From contig NC_090251.1 in assembly GCF_037325665.1 (NCBI RefSeq), positions 21,769,948-21,833,947 on the forward strand: DNA of 64,000 bases, given 5' to 3'. The notes under the pieces were generated by a model. It worked only from the letters and a program-made list of their open reading frames with translations, was not told the DNA's origin and did not search any database. How positions within the stretch are numbered: the first letter of the stretch is position 1; every line of letters begins with the position of its first letter. This document shows positions 14,699 to 25,122 of the stretch, one piece after another. The stretch is from Littorina saxatilis. Its lineage: Eukaryota > Mollusca > Gastropoda > Littorinimorpha > Littorinidae. The position numbers and the translations under genes were made by a program.

Positions 14699-17157
14699 GA
14701 CGTAGCGAATGTTAAAATAAAATCCGAGATGAAAGAACTTGTCATGAATGGCATGCCAGCTTGACGGAGAATGTGCGTGTGGTTTGTTGTTACTTGAGAA
14801 TCACTGAAACGGACACAGTATGGCGACTGATGTTGACGCCTTTGTGCAGCAGACAACTCAACAACAGACCACACGCACTTGACGTTGATGTCGAAGACAA
14901 AAAGTCTTTGGGGAATTAGTATCTGCGTAGTATAATGACAAGCCGGATCACAATGTTACGGGTTTCATGTGCCTGTGAAGGGAAAAAGCCTCTTCCCTTG
15001 GTCCCCTGGCAAAGGGCTGTGTGCAGGCAGTTCCCCGCAAGTTCAGACAAACAAGCGCGCTGTAGACACAGACGGATATTGGCGGGTCATTGGGTCAGGG
15101 CTCAGTACGAAATTCAGTTTGCCGCCACTCACTTTCGAGGAAGACAGAGAAAGACGGAGAAGGGGAGTTGAAGGGGGGGGGGGGGGGTGAAAGGAAGTGG
15201 CGAAGAACAAAGACAACATGCGCCAAAACCACTGCCACAAACATTGCCTGCACTGACTGTCACACAGGCGCATGCTGTGGATTTTAAAGTAACTCATGTA
15301 AAATTAATCCTTTAGCGATTTGGTTTCAACAGAACTGCATCTGAGTTTTGCTTTACAGGAAGAAGGTCAAGGCAGTTGTACACGGAACTGAACGGAAAAA
15401 CGAAGGCCTAGATTTTACACGTTGAAAGCTGGGTTTATTACTGATTGGTGTATGTACCATTCCGGCAACAGTCAATAGATCAATATACCCAGGGTCAGAT
15501 CATCCGAGGATGGGCGACGCTGAATAACCCTCATACGCCACTTTTGGCAGCCACTTAATCGTTTGTAAGTCCAATGGTTAAAAGAACAAGAAATTCCTCC
15601 GAGGTAGGAAAAACACCCCCGTCCTTACCATTCTCACTGCCACCAACTGAGAAGGTTATTTCCCTTTGACCATTAATATGTCCCTCTAGAAGTCCTTGTA
15701 GAATCTGAATCCACCAATAACTCCCTAACCGTGTGTTTGACTGGTCCCAATTTTTGTAAGGACCGTCTCAGGAATGTATAGAACCTGTTCACCAAGTTTG
15801 GTGACGATCGGTCCGTTCATTCTTGAGATCTATATGCGAACACAAACAAACAAACAAACACATCGACCGAAGCCTTTACACACCCCTATACCGGGGGTGT
15901 AAAAAGCTTCAGGTGATACATTGAGGGAAAAGAATCGGAATTTCTCGCGACACAAAAAAGTAGCCTACAAGAAAAAAGTGTGTGTGTTGGGGGAGGGGGG
16001 GGGTGAGGGTGTGTGTGGGTGTGGGTGTGTGTGTGTGAAATTGACGTGAGAATATTGTTCCTTGGGGGTTGCCATGTTTATGTGACAGCTTGTCAGATTT
16101 TGAGCCCTTTAGTTCCACTGCGCCACAAGGGATTTGCCTTGGACTCGGCGAGTTATCCGCTTGCTCACCTTACAGGTAGACCGCTTTTACAAACAGGTGC
16201 CTGTGACAGCAGTCATTATCAAGGAACTGCGGCACAGATAAAGGAAGGCCTCGGAGAGTGAAACTGAGGGGGGACGGGGATCTTATCAATGTGAGGAACA
16301 GCAAAGCCTGTGTTCGTCACGGAGGGAACGGGCGATAACGGCAGCCTTGCCAAAGTGTATCGATTACAGGCCCCATATGGCTATCTGTCTTTCAACACTG
16401 AGGTCCACGCGTGTCCACCGATCGTTTCCATACAATAGATTCATTGATCAGTAATTAAATTGCTTCACTGACGACAAAAAAACCCATCACCAGTTGCAGT
16501 CCGAGTTACTCCCTTCAGGACTAACCATGCTTTTGGACTCACTGATTTTGTTCTTGCCATTTGTACAGAAATTATCTTTGTCAGTACTGATTGACTCGAT
16601 TTGTTCGCTTCAGTTTAACTTTGAATGAAAGCAATTTAATCACGGTTCTGTAAGTCATGAAGCTGATGCTTGTCATATCAGTGGGCGACATGGAACTGGG
16701 ACTTGTTAGGCCTATGTTATAACCACAGAGATATAGAATATTCTATATCTCTGTGGTTATAACTGAGCTTATTATTGTTCTGTTGTTACGTACGATAGCT
16801 AGACTGGCCGCACGCTCGGGGGATATTAAAGTCAGAATAAACTGAACAGCAGTCACCTTTGTTGGCTTGGGGGCTGAAGTTTAGTTTATTTCAAGTTTGA
16901 TTGGATCTGTTTGTTCCATGGAAACCGAAGCCGCGGCATGGGCGGATCAGTTCAAGCATGGTTCAGTTTTAGTGAGACTGTCGGTCAGTTACCAGGCTGT
17001 GTATGATACGAAGCCAGAGAATAGATGTAAATTGATTTTTGCCGGTGGCATAAATCGGTGACCTGGTGGGGACATACTTCCTGCACACACAAATAACACA
17101 CACTCACACTCACACACACACACACACACACACTCACACTCACACACACCCACCCAA

Positions 17158-17190
<33 letters not shown>

Positions 17191-17257
17191 ACACCCACCC
17201 AACACACACACACACACACTCACACACACACACCACTCACACACACACACCCACCCA

Positions 17258-17288
<31 letters not shown>

Positions 17289-20209
17289 GGGGTCGGCCCG
17301 CTATTGCGCGAATCTTTAGGGTTAGGGTTAGGGTTAGATTCGCGCAATAGACCTTTTCGGTATCTGAGCAGCTCTCGCGAGACACGCTCTTTGTTATGCT
17401 TTGAACATCACGAGAACTTCGAACTTTGGCTTGTGCAGCTCACGTGAGATCGCTGTACTGCATGCTTTGCTATGCTCTGAAGTTTGCGAGAGATCACGAG
17501 AGTTTGGAATACCGATAGGGTCTATAGCGGCCCCCGCGCAATAGCGGCCCAGCCCCCACACATGTATACATAACTGAGTATTATTCTCGCTCATATTCTC
17601 AGTCGGCTTTTTCTTCCTCTTTCTCTCTCAACCCACCCATTCCCCGACGCCGCACACACACACCCGGTACACACACAGACACACACAGACACACCCGGCA
17701 CACACACAGACACACCCGGCACACACACACATTCACACATGCATACACACCGGCACACACACAGACTCACGGCGATGCCGCCTGACTCACAGATCGGCAT
17801 ATTATTGTATTTTCATCCATACGATTTCAACCCATTGCCCTGTTTCCGACTGAGTCCTTACTGACTCTTCGTTCAACTCACTGCTTTTAAAATAATGAAA
17901 ACGGCCTTAGCAGGAAGTTTCAAAGTCACTCACGACGGGGAATGAAGGGACGAGAAAGAAATTAAAAAGACTCAACGATCTCGAGAGAGAGAGGGCGAGT
18001 TTTCTTTTTCTTTTTAAGTTTTGATATTTTGTGTGTGTGCTACGTTGACTACTTGTCTTGGTTATTATTTACGTTCAGTCTGCTGCGAGTTTTGCTTCTT
18101 AAACTTGAAATGAAAAAAATGAAATACATAATACTCCCTCGACAGACTCGCCCTAATAAAAGTATCTGATTTTTTCTCCTTCAACTTCCTTTTCATTTCT
18201 TTGTGTGTGTGTGTGTGTGTGGTGCGCAAAAGAAAGAGAGAGGGGGGGGGTGGCTTTAGTTGAGCTTGTCATCGAAGGTTTATTGCTTTGTACTGAAAAT
18301 CTACTGGCTGAGGGATGACACCCACGCAGCGTGTCCCACATCTACTCTTTGTTGCAGCGCTCACAGCTTTTGAATGTAAACGCGTTACTGTGCACGGTCC
18401 ACAGGCGCATGATGGCAGTCACATACACTGTCTTCCGGGATCAGTTTCAGTTGTATCCTCTCCATAGAGGATTTCTGGCGCATGGGGTTTCGTTGAAAGC
18501 AAAACGGATTGCGACATGAAGTCGTTCTCATATGTCAGATTGTGCTGGCAAACCTCTAAGTCAACTAGATTTAATGTTATTACATGTACTACTTATGTTC
18601 AAGATACGGGAATTTGTTACCGTGGCCGGCCGTGCAGCCATCATGGTGTTGGGGGGGGGGGGGGGGGCATATATTTTATCTAAAACGGAAAGAAGTGATG
18701 ATAGTCAACCGACTGTGCTGTAACATTCAATGTAACATGTGGCAATAGTTGTGGCATAGTACTTTATACGGAAGATCCGGTTTGCTATAGCGTGGCTTGT
18801 AACTCTTGATTTGTACACAAGAAAACTACAACAACATGCTCCATTGCTTCATGTCATGTAACTCAAACCCAACGGGATTGACTCAGTCTTGAGTCGCACC
18901 ACTTTTCACCCACCCTCTCACCCGGAAATCTTTGTAGTACATGTAACATTTTCCTGTGACTAGAAACTGCTCTTGTAGACTCTTCTCAGAAATGCACAGG
19001 TGATTACTTTCTAAATAGGCCTACTTGTTTTCAGGTGGAACACGCATCAAGTACGCAGTTCTTTGATAACTAAGTACTGTAAAGAATAAATATTTGGTGT
19101 AACTTGTAAGTGAGGGGGGGGGGGGGGGGCTGACCAACAGCCACGGGGAAGTCGGGGGGGGGGGGGGGGGGGGTACATACAGATATAGAAAGCTGTTCTT
19201 TCATGTCTGTGTCGAGTGATAGCTATCATGATGATTTGGAGTTGAGGGGAGTTAGACGGAGAACGTTTCTGCGCAATAAACTTCATACTTTGTACTGAAG
19301 TGTCTTTGGATGGCAGGCCATTAGTTTTGACTTGGTAGCTTCCTGAGCCAAGTCAGTCTTTGATGTAGCACTGAGGGGAAATATGGCGTTTGCTGTCGCA
19401 GGAGTCACCCGTCTGTACCGAGTGAGTCGATTTTTCGGTTAAGGGGGGAGGGGGGGGTGTCTTTTTTCTCTGTTACTTGTGTTATACCCGTATTGACTAT
19501 ATATTTTGATGTTTGCTTGTTGGATTTTGGTCTCTGTCATCACAGTTTTGGCTGTGGCGAGCTTGGTGACAGTGTTGACAGTTGTGTTGTGTGTCAGTGA
19601 CGGTGAGAGAGATATGATGAGCGTGAGCCAGTGTGTGTTGTGTGTGTGTTCGACTTTTCTTCCTAATTAAAAGGTTCTGTGTATGTGTGCGTGCACCGGC
19701 CGCGTGTGTCTCTGTGTGTCGATCTGCCTGTGTGTGAGTGTGTCGTGTTTTTGTTTTGTTGTGTGTGTTTGTGTGTGTGTGTGTGTGAAAGAGACTGAGA
19801 GGCAGACCAGTTTTCTATCACTCAGTGTTGCCCCCCTCCACCACCCTATTTTCTTACTTCAGTCGGTGGGTTTTTTGCGTACATCTCTTGTCGCACAGGG
19901 AGGTCGTCGTCACAGTGATAAAAGACAGAGACATCGGTCAGGTATAATTATGTGACCGACAATCCGTTGGTATGACAACCAGCCTCAGTTGGTATTGTCG
20001 CTGTCAGAAAATAGAATTGTTTTCACGCTGTTTGTTTCCAGTGTCGCTGCCCAAGCTGGCTGACTTCGACTGGCGAGTTGACGTGAAGACTGCGTCTGAC
20101 ACTGTGGCTCGCATGTCCGTCCCCACCTGTATTCTTAGTCTCCAGGTAAAGAAAATATATACTATAGGCAGGCTGATTCAGTGATTAGTAGATTGTGGAA
20201 AAGCGGACC

Positions 20210-20243
<34 letters not shown>

Positions 20244-20337
20244 CTCACTTTCAAATTATACATACACGAGCGCTTGTGTGCTCACACACCTGACACCCCC
20301 ACAAACACACACTCTCTCTCTCTCTCTCCATCTCTCT

Positions 20338-20374
<37 letters not shown>

Positions 20375-22114
20375 GTACGTTCACACACACGCTCGTCAGT
20401 ACACCCACGGCACCGGGGCAAGCACACACTGGTAGGCCTACGTTCACACTCATACCAGCGTTAATGCACCCACACACAATTCAGTAGAGCCTATCGTTAT
20501 TATTATCTCTGTCTGTCTCTATTCCTCTCTCTCTTTCTCTTTCACACACACACACACACACAGACGGCCGAGCCTCTCTTTGTTACCCGGCCAACACTGA
20601 CCGACTGACGAGTGCACTGGGCACACGCCCCTGACTGACTGACACCTCAGACTGGCTCGGTTGATCAGTTGTAATTCGCAATACTCACTGCTGCGTCATT
20701 GTGACATATTGCAGATAACATGTCTTTGCAACGTACCACAATTCTTTTGAATCTCAGTGAATGGATGTGTGTGTGTGTGAGAGAGAGACAGAGAGAGACA
20801 AAACTGATTAGCCAATAGTTTTCAAGACTGAGTAGTGTCTAACTGACGGTCATATATAGGGGAGACCGGGGCTAGTCCGCCTACTTTTATGCTTTTGGTA
20901 GCATAACTGGCGAGTTTGATGAACTAGATGACTGATTTTTTATTTTACATCAAGACAAATGTGTAGCTGATATCAATGTGCAGACAGTTTTTATGTGCGC
21001 ATGAACATTTGTTGTACATACTGCTTTAAGTAGACCTACCCTAACGTAGGCGAACTTGCCCCAAGTCGGGGTAAGTCCGCCTACAGGGTGGGGCAAGTCC
21101 GCCGCTCTCATCCCATAGTAGGTACAAGACTAGTAGTGGGCAAGCTTTAGTGGGAAAGCTTTTTTATTTCCCTTCAATATTTAGGTTCAAAAATGCCAAT
21201 GACAAAATACGAAAGAATGTAACACAAAATTACGTTAGGGGAGACCGGGGCTAGTCCGCCTACTTTTATGCTACTTTTATGCTTTTGGTAGCATAACTGG
21301 CGAGGTTGATGAACTAGGAGACTGATTTTTTTATTTTACATCAAGACAAATGTGTAGCTGATATCAATGTGCAGACAGTTTTTATGTGCGCATGAACATT
21401 TGTTGTACATACTGCTTACGGCGAACATGCCCCATGACAAATAGGCGGACTTGCCCCTGCACGGGCAGGCAACTCTAGTGCCAGATAACGAGCACAACAT
21501 GGGAAGGAAGAAGCAAAACTTTCGTCAGAACTCGACCTTAATTAACGCACTTTCACTCGACACCAAGACTAAATATTTGTTCTCAGAGGTAATGCATCAA
21601 AACCTAAGTCAACTCCTATGCATTCATGTTACAAAAATGAAGAAAAACACTTTTTGTGATCTGTACTCACGATATATGGGCGCGCAACCTCTGAACTTCT
21701 GCAGGATGTGGCGGGAAGAAGGGACACCACTCCCACATGGTGTGAATGACTAAAAGGTGGCAAACATAAGAATAAACAGACAAAGACGGATGTGCCCCGG
21801 GGGCGGACTAGCCCCGGTCTCCCCTATATATATATATATATATATATAAACACTGACAGAGTGCTTTCATGACTCCCCTTAAAGTCAGTTAACGTATTTT
21901 CTTTCACTCAGTATGGGAAATATTCTATATTCAGTGAGGCATCTCTAACCCAGTGTTGTACGGTTGCGTGCAGGTTGAGTCTGGCAGTGAGCAAGGGGAG
22001 GCAACCCGAGGCCAGCAGACGGTCAACGTGGAGCTGTCTAAAGAAACACTGGACACGATGTTGGATGGACTGTCCAAAATCCGTGACCAGCTTTCCTCCG
22101 TCGCTACAAGATAA
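413..22114 (+). CDS. COMMD9: COMM domain-containing protein 9, 3' four exons (5'-partial)
   Basis: COMMD proteins are subunits of the Commander complex, which works with the CCC and Retriever assemblies in endosomal cargo recycling and also affects NF-kB signalling. The coding join is 413-497, 3578-3667, 20042-20145 and 21974-22114. This gives 139 residues plus TAA, all introns GT-AG, with phases 1, 1 and 0 that close without error. The helical N-terminal part (ending VVALFPDDFHKNLRDLI) is followed by the COMM domain, which opens SLPKLADFDWRVDVKTASD and ends VELSKETLDTMLDGLSKIRD. These are near-identical to the vertebrate COMMD9 motifs LPRLVDLDWRVDIKTSSD and VELSKETLDTMLDGLGRIRD as I recall them. 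Human COMMD9 is about 198 residues, so roughly 60 N-terminal residues lie left of the window. I saw no canonical AATAAA downstream. Confidence 0.95.
1247..2224. mobile_element. Inverted-repeat DNA element (AAGTGCCGTTCA ends)
   Basis: Left end aagtgccgttcacatggca and right end tgccatttgaacggcactt are imperfect inverted repeats of about 30 bases. The middle is split by the hAT-like insertion at 1623-2122. No transposase is seen, so it is non-autonomous. Confidence 0.6.
1623..2122. mobile_element. hAT-like MITE rich in CTCCTTGAA repeats
   Basis: Ends CAGGGTTCgtac and gtatGAACCCTG have the CAGGG...CCCTG form of hAT elements. The interior is built of degenerate CTCCTTGAAT units at both ends. TGTTC occurs at both flanks, but no clean 8-base duplication is visible. 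Confidence 0.6.
2941..3505. mobile_element. hAT-like MITE with CAGGCATGGGAATTG ends
   Basis: A perfect 15-base inverted repeat (CAGGCATGGGAATTG / CAATTCCCATGCCTG) is flanked by TAAATA on both sides. Near the right end is a module (cagattgcacca, gggggagcatgccc, cccccctag) shared with the next element, so the two are relatives. Confidence 0.7.
3578..3667 (+). CDS. COMMD9: COMMD9 exon B
   Basis: Acceptor cttgcag and donor gtaagt flank a 90-base exon reading DFHKNLRDLISKIIIDNMAE and on to VNAH. It starts with two bases completing an Asp codon and leaves one base (G) for the next exon. It corresponds to the ENFHQNLKNLLTKIILEHV stretch of vertebrate COMMD9. Confidence 0.93.
3744..4284. mobile_element. 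hAT-like MITE, relative of the 2.9-kb element
   Basis: Inverted ends CAGGGGTGGGACT / AGTCCCACCCCTG. The right part repeats the cagattgcac and gggggagcatgcccc module of 2941-3505. No coding capacity. Confidence 0.65.
4637..4960. mobile_element. Long-TIR MITE with 10-base target duplication
   Basis: About 80-base inverted arms start GATGGGGTCTATGTCGACC and contain two further palindromes (tattccctgtatacagggaa). The element is flanked by direct repeats CCTTATTAGC at 4627-4636 and 4961-4970. A 9-10-base duplication fits Mutator-like elements. Confidence 0.75.
5141..5694 (-). mobile_element. Helentron-like non-autonomous element, GAGTCAC family, copy 1
   Basis: Read on the minus strand it runs from CTTCTTGT-complement (AAGAAGAGCAAACGCTC hairpin) through GAGTCAC to a GGCCGGCC block and the terminal hairpin GAGTCACTTTTTCTCAAGTGACTC plus A-run. 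It contains TGACCTTTGACCT and AGGTCACAGGTCA. A 108-codon open frame in it recurs in the other copies but resembles no protein I know. Confidence 0.75.
6130..7001 (+). mobile_element. Helentron-like element, ATTTAGTCAAG family, long copy
   Basis: 5' hairpin TCGCGTAAGGCGA, box ATTTAGTCAAG, body, CA-rich microsatellite (about 6884-6930), terminal hairpin ATTTAGTCAAAACTTGACTAAAT-like and A-run. A second, internally deleted copy is at 30957-31597. Confidence 0.75.
10292..10651. mobile_element. TTAA-flanked MITE inside the SINE
   Basis: Absent from the other copy of the host SINE, which reads straight through TTAA here. Inverted ends AAGCCATATGTAC / GTACATATGCCTT are flanked by TTAA at 10288-10291 and 10652-10655, the duplication used by piggyBac and Kolobok elements. 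Confidence 0.75.
10800..11142 (-). mobile_element. Helentron-like element, ACACCCC family, copy nested in SINE
   Basis: On minus: AACAAGAAATT, hairpin CCTCCGAGG, body with a GACGATCGGTCC stretch, (AAAC)n block, terminal hairpin ACACCCCTATACCGGGGGTG and A-run. A stand-alone copy lies at 15585-15905. Confidence 0.75.
12287..12762 (+). mobile_element. Young SINE with CGCAGTGGGGCACTGCG hairpin head
   Basis: Flanked by 14-base duplications tagtaattagttcc (12273-12286, 12763-12776). It starts with a 5' hairpin, ends GGCTGGACGTTAAGCAAC and has an (AAAC)n tail. Nearly identical to 40137-40610. A 61-codon frame in it is identical in both copies, which reflects youth, not a protein. Confidence 0.85.
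14066..14214. mobile_element. Short MITE with GGGTGCAAC ends
   Basis: Inverted ends catgggtgcaac / gttgcacccatg enclose about 150 bases containing another GCCGGC palindrome. Flanking sequence 13922-14041 is an imperfect two-copy tandem repeat (cttgtctccataaaaaaaat). Confidence 0.5.
15585..15905 (+). mobile_element. Helentron-like element, ACACCCC family, solo copy
   Basis: Complete: AACAAGAAATT, CCTCCGAGG hairpin, ACACCCC box, (CAAA)n block, hairpin ACACCCCTATACCGGGGGTG, AAAAA. Defines the borders of the copy at 10800-11142. Confidence 0.75.
16716..16763. repeat. Perfect 48-base palindrome
   Basis: gttataaccacagagatata and its exact reverse complement meet at gaatattc with no spacer. All 24 base pairs match. 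It could be two transposon ends joined after loss of the middle. Confidence 0.95.
17096..17286. repeat. CA microsatellite with CACCCACCCAACA interruptions
   Basis: About 190 bases of (CA)n broken by three copies of cacccacccaaca and by cactcaca units. Further CA/GT arrays: 5700-5756, 14658-14694, 17650-17765, 20340-20372, 46405-46460, 50776-50841, 55447-55502. Confidence 0.9.
17287..17570. mobile_element. TIR element containing a telomere-like core
   Basis: Left end gggggtcggcccgctattg and right end caatagcggcccagccccc are imperfect inverted repeats. Inside the left part, CTATTGCGCGAATCT and AGATTCGCGCAATAG (15-base perfect inverted repeat) flank three TTAGGG units at about 17316-17335. Confidence 0.6.
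20042..20145 (+). CDS. COMMD9: COMMD9 exon C (start of COMM domain)
   Basis: The 104-base exon lies between tttccag and gtaaag. With the carried-over G it encodes VSLPKLADFDWRVDVKTASD and then TVARMSVPTCILSLQ, the first strands of the COMM domain including the conserved Trp. It ends in phase 0. Confidence 0.95.
20859..21824. mobile_element. TIR DNA element with a duplicated left end
   Basis: Perfect 23-base inverted ends beginning GGGGAGACCGGGGCTAGTCC, flanked by TA/TATA. A second left end, followed by about 180 bases of the same subterminal sequence, begins at 21238 after another TA. A 100-codon open frame (21451-21753) has no recognisable domain. Sits in the last COMMD9 intron. Confidence 0.7.
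21974..22114 (+). CDS. COMMD9: COMMD9 terminal exon
   Basis: Acceptor gtgcag precedes 47 codons ending in TAA. It begins VESGSEQGEATRGQQTVNVE and finishes LSKETLDTMLDGLSKIRDQL then SSVATR, the conserved last COMM helix. The Gly/Glu-rich linker at its start varies between species. Confidence 0.95.
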   Translation, partial: VESGSEQGEATRGQQTVNVELSKETLDTMLDGLSKIRDQLSSVATR

Positions 22115-25111
22115 CATGCACCACTTTGGCCTTGTAGCTGAAGTCGAGTTTAGGGTGGATTGATTTTTCACCAGCAACAAATATTGTGTAGCATAGCTTG
22201 GGTAAAATGTGAACCCGCTGGTCACAGTGCACTTGATGTGCAGATGGGATCCCTTATGTTACAATGTAGGAGGAAGCTGTTGCTAAAGTAGCAGACATAG
22301 ACAGTAACTTTCTCATAACGGGAGGGGGGTTGTTGGTTGTGTGGCACTGATTGTTTGCCTCGCTGTCAGTCTTCCCCTGCAAGACTTCCCCGACTGAGTT
22401 ATTTCTTAACATCGTCTATTGCTGCTCTTCATCTGTGAACTGATTTTCTGTATTACAGTAATGTTAAGAAAATTAATGTGACTGTGTGTATAAAATTAGA
22501 CCTACGGCAAATGGTTTGTTTTGCATCCAAACAAACTGCTCATATAATTGTATATGCAATTGTGTATGTAACATAAACATAAAAGATTCTACTGTAAGAT
22601 TGAGCGTTTAATTTCTTTCCCTGTGCAAATGTGTGTATCGTCTGTGTTTTTGTGCGTGGTAGAGAGCATAATATAGTATAAATGAATATGCATGTGAGTA
22701 ATGCCTGTCTGATGGTTAAATTGGAAAGTTTCTTGGTTTAGGAATATGAGAAATGAGGTTAGAATGTAACAAATTCAATCTCTTCTCTCTGAACAGATAT
22801 GCTGACAAAAACGTGTTTCAACAATATTTAATCATACATGGCGATGATAACAATGTCTTGTACAACAGGTAATACACATTTAACATCATGAAAAACACTG
22901 CCAGCAATCTTGTGACAACCTTATTGAACTGTTGAAATCCAATATGTGAATTGTCTTAACTAACACCTCCGATGCTTTTCAAGTGGAGAACTTTAAATTT
23001 CCCCCTTAACTGCACATTCAGAACATTAGGCACACACCACACATCAACAATATGAGACTAATCTAGACACCAAAATACTGGCACTGTAACCTCTTGCTGA
23101 AAAGGCAGGAAATTTTATCCTTAAGGCTCTTGGGACAAACTGCAGTTTCAACAACATAATCTATGCTCATTTTCATAACACTTTTACTGGCTAAATTTCA
23201 ATCAAATGCCTGAAATCGGAAGTTTCAAACTTTAACTCTATATCTTCTATCTTTTTTTACTGACACAAATTACTTGCATCTTAAAATGTATGACCTTTCT
23301 CCTTTCATATGAAATGCTTTGTTACAGAAATGTTCATGTTTTCATCTTACAAAGCTCCACAGTGCAATGCTCGATTCCATACACAGTTATGCAGGAGACC
23401 AACCATGAGAAAAGAAAAAACTCAATGATATGATTAAAAATAAATAATTAAATAAAAAAAAAATATGGCTGATGAAAGCATGACCCAAAACACAAAAATC
23501 ATACTCTGCACATACACTAAGTGTACGTTCCCCGTACAACTATACAGAAATTCACTGAGGTAGCATATTGTGCAGAAAAAGGCACAAAACTGTAATGCCA
23601 GAATCTGCAACATTCGCACAAACTTTCTATTAATGAGGCAACTTCTTCTGTTGGTCTCTTTTGGTGATATACCTTTTTTGACAAACCTTTTATCCTTCCG
23701 TGTGTGTGTGTGTGCATGTTTGTATGTGTGTGTGTGTTGGGTTTTGGCGTATGCACTGTATGTGACCGTGAATGTGCGAGACTGGCTGCCAGAATTCTCT
23801 GATCACTTGTTGTTTTCACCTGCGATACTAAAATGTACTGGACACAGTAACCCTAACAGAAATCACTGATGTATAAACACCACAAGAATTAGAAAGAAGG
23901 AAGGCAAAAAACACATATTACTCACTAACTGCACCAAACCAAACAAACAAATAAAGGAGGGGGGGGGGGGGGGGTATGTTCTGCAAAGAAATCCTGGTAA
24001 GGGGTACTTGGAAAACGAAGTGAACAAAAATAAATAAGTTAAAGAAGCTATGTTTTCTCTGAAAAGATGAAAGAAATTGATCCTTTTTCGGAGAATCCAT
24101 GCACAAGGGATTCAACAATGGGACAGAGAGTTGTAGGCACACCCAGGAATGGCACTGACATTGGACTCGCGGTAACACAAGGCACTTTGCCACAACACAC
24201 AAAAACGTTCATACATGTACGTGATTCCGTCCCATATGATTCCATCCGATAGCCGGTGGCTGCCACTTAACACTCACGTCTACCCATAACTGTAAATACT
24301 GTTCTGTTGGATATTTTCAATGTTACTTGATTACTTGGAACATTTAGAGAATGACAAACATGATGAACAAAAACATAAAGAATGGGAAATGGCATGTGTC
24401 AAACGAAACACATGAACCAAGATGCATGTGACACATATCCTGAATACCCTGCTGAAAGTTAATCACAAGTACTGATGTTTACTAGCTCAGTAAGTAGTAG
24501 TACAAATGTATCAGCTAATTTGTGATAGCTCTGAGATTGAGGGCACTGCAGCTGCATAACAATATTGGTTTATCAGTAACTTTCAAGAGCCAATGGACCT
24601 ATCCACAGAGTGATCAACTTGAAAATTGTAATGAAAGCAAATTACGAGAAGTTTTGTCACTTGCAGGAAAGGGAATTGGCTAGAAATGAAAAACTTGGCT
24701 TCCCAGGATGGGGAAGCTGAAGTGGTTTTTTGGCGAATTCACATACAAATACCATCCCTGCACTTGTCCTCTGTCAAATGTACTATTATGTCATTCGATG
24801 CAAAAGTGAATAAATATGTCCAGCATGACTTTCCTCATGGTCAATTTGTGAGCCATCTTGGGACAACTTTTCTACGTTGATATCCATAATACCAGTTGAA
24901 TGCGTTGCTTCAGCTGGGTTACAAAAGTTCGTTGACTGACAGGAAAATCACTACGGTTGTACCAATTTCAGTGAAAAAACGCATCTACTGTTAACAATGT
25001 CAATGACAATCTGTCGGTCTTATTTGAGATATCAACAAAAATCATTCCAAGACAGGGGAAACTTCAGGCAACTGGTTCACATTTAGCACCACACAAGGGG
25101 GAACGTCCTGG
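22115..25111. other. 3' flank of COMMD9, no gene recognised
   Basis: AT-rich sequence without a coding exon. It contains a GT-rich stretch at about 23700-23740 and a G-run at 23957-23974. A minus-strand ATTAAA near 22830 could end a long 3' UTR of the convergent gene, but there is no direct support. Confidence 0.5.
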
Positions 25112-25122
25112 GCTAAATATTT

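Larger units (their letters stand above)
3668..20041 (+). other. COMMD9 16.4-kb intron
   Basis: The intron is intact by splice sites and phase and carries most of the mobile elements of the first 20 kb, listed separately. Stretches 7002-10010, 11415-12272, 12777-13920, 14260-15584, 15906-16715 and 17572-20041 contain no coding region or element I recognise. They hold only microsatellites, G-runs (about 7918-7942, 9865-9878, 15174-15188, 18650-18668, 19117-19129, 19154-19173) and unique-looking AT-rich sequence. Confidence 0.65.
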
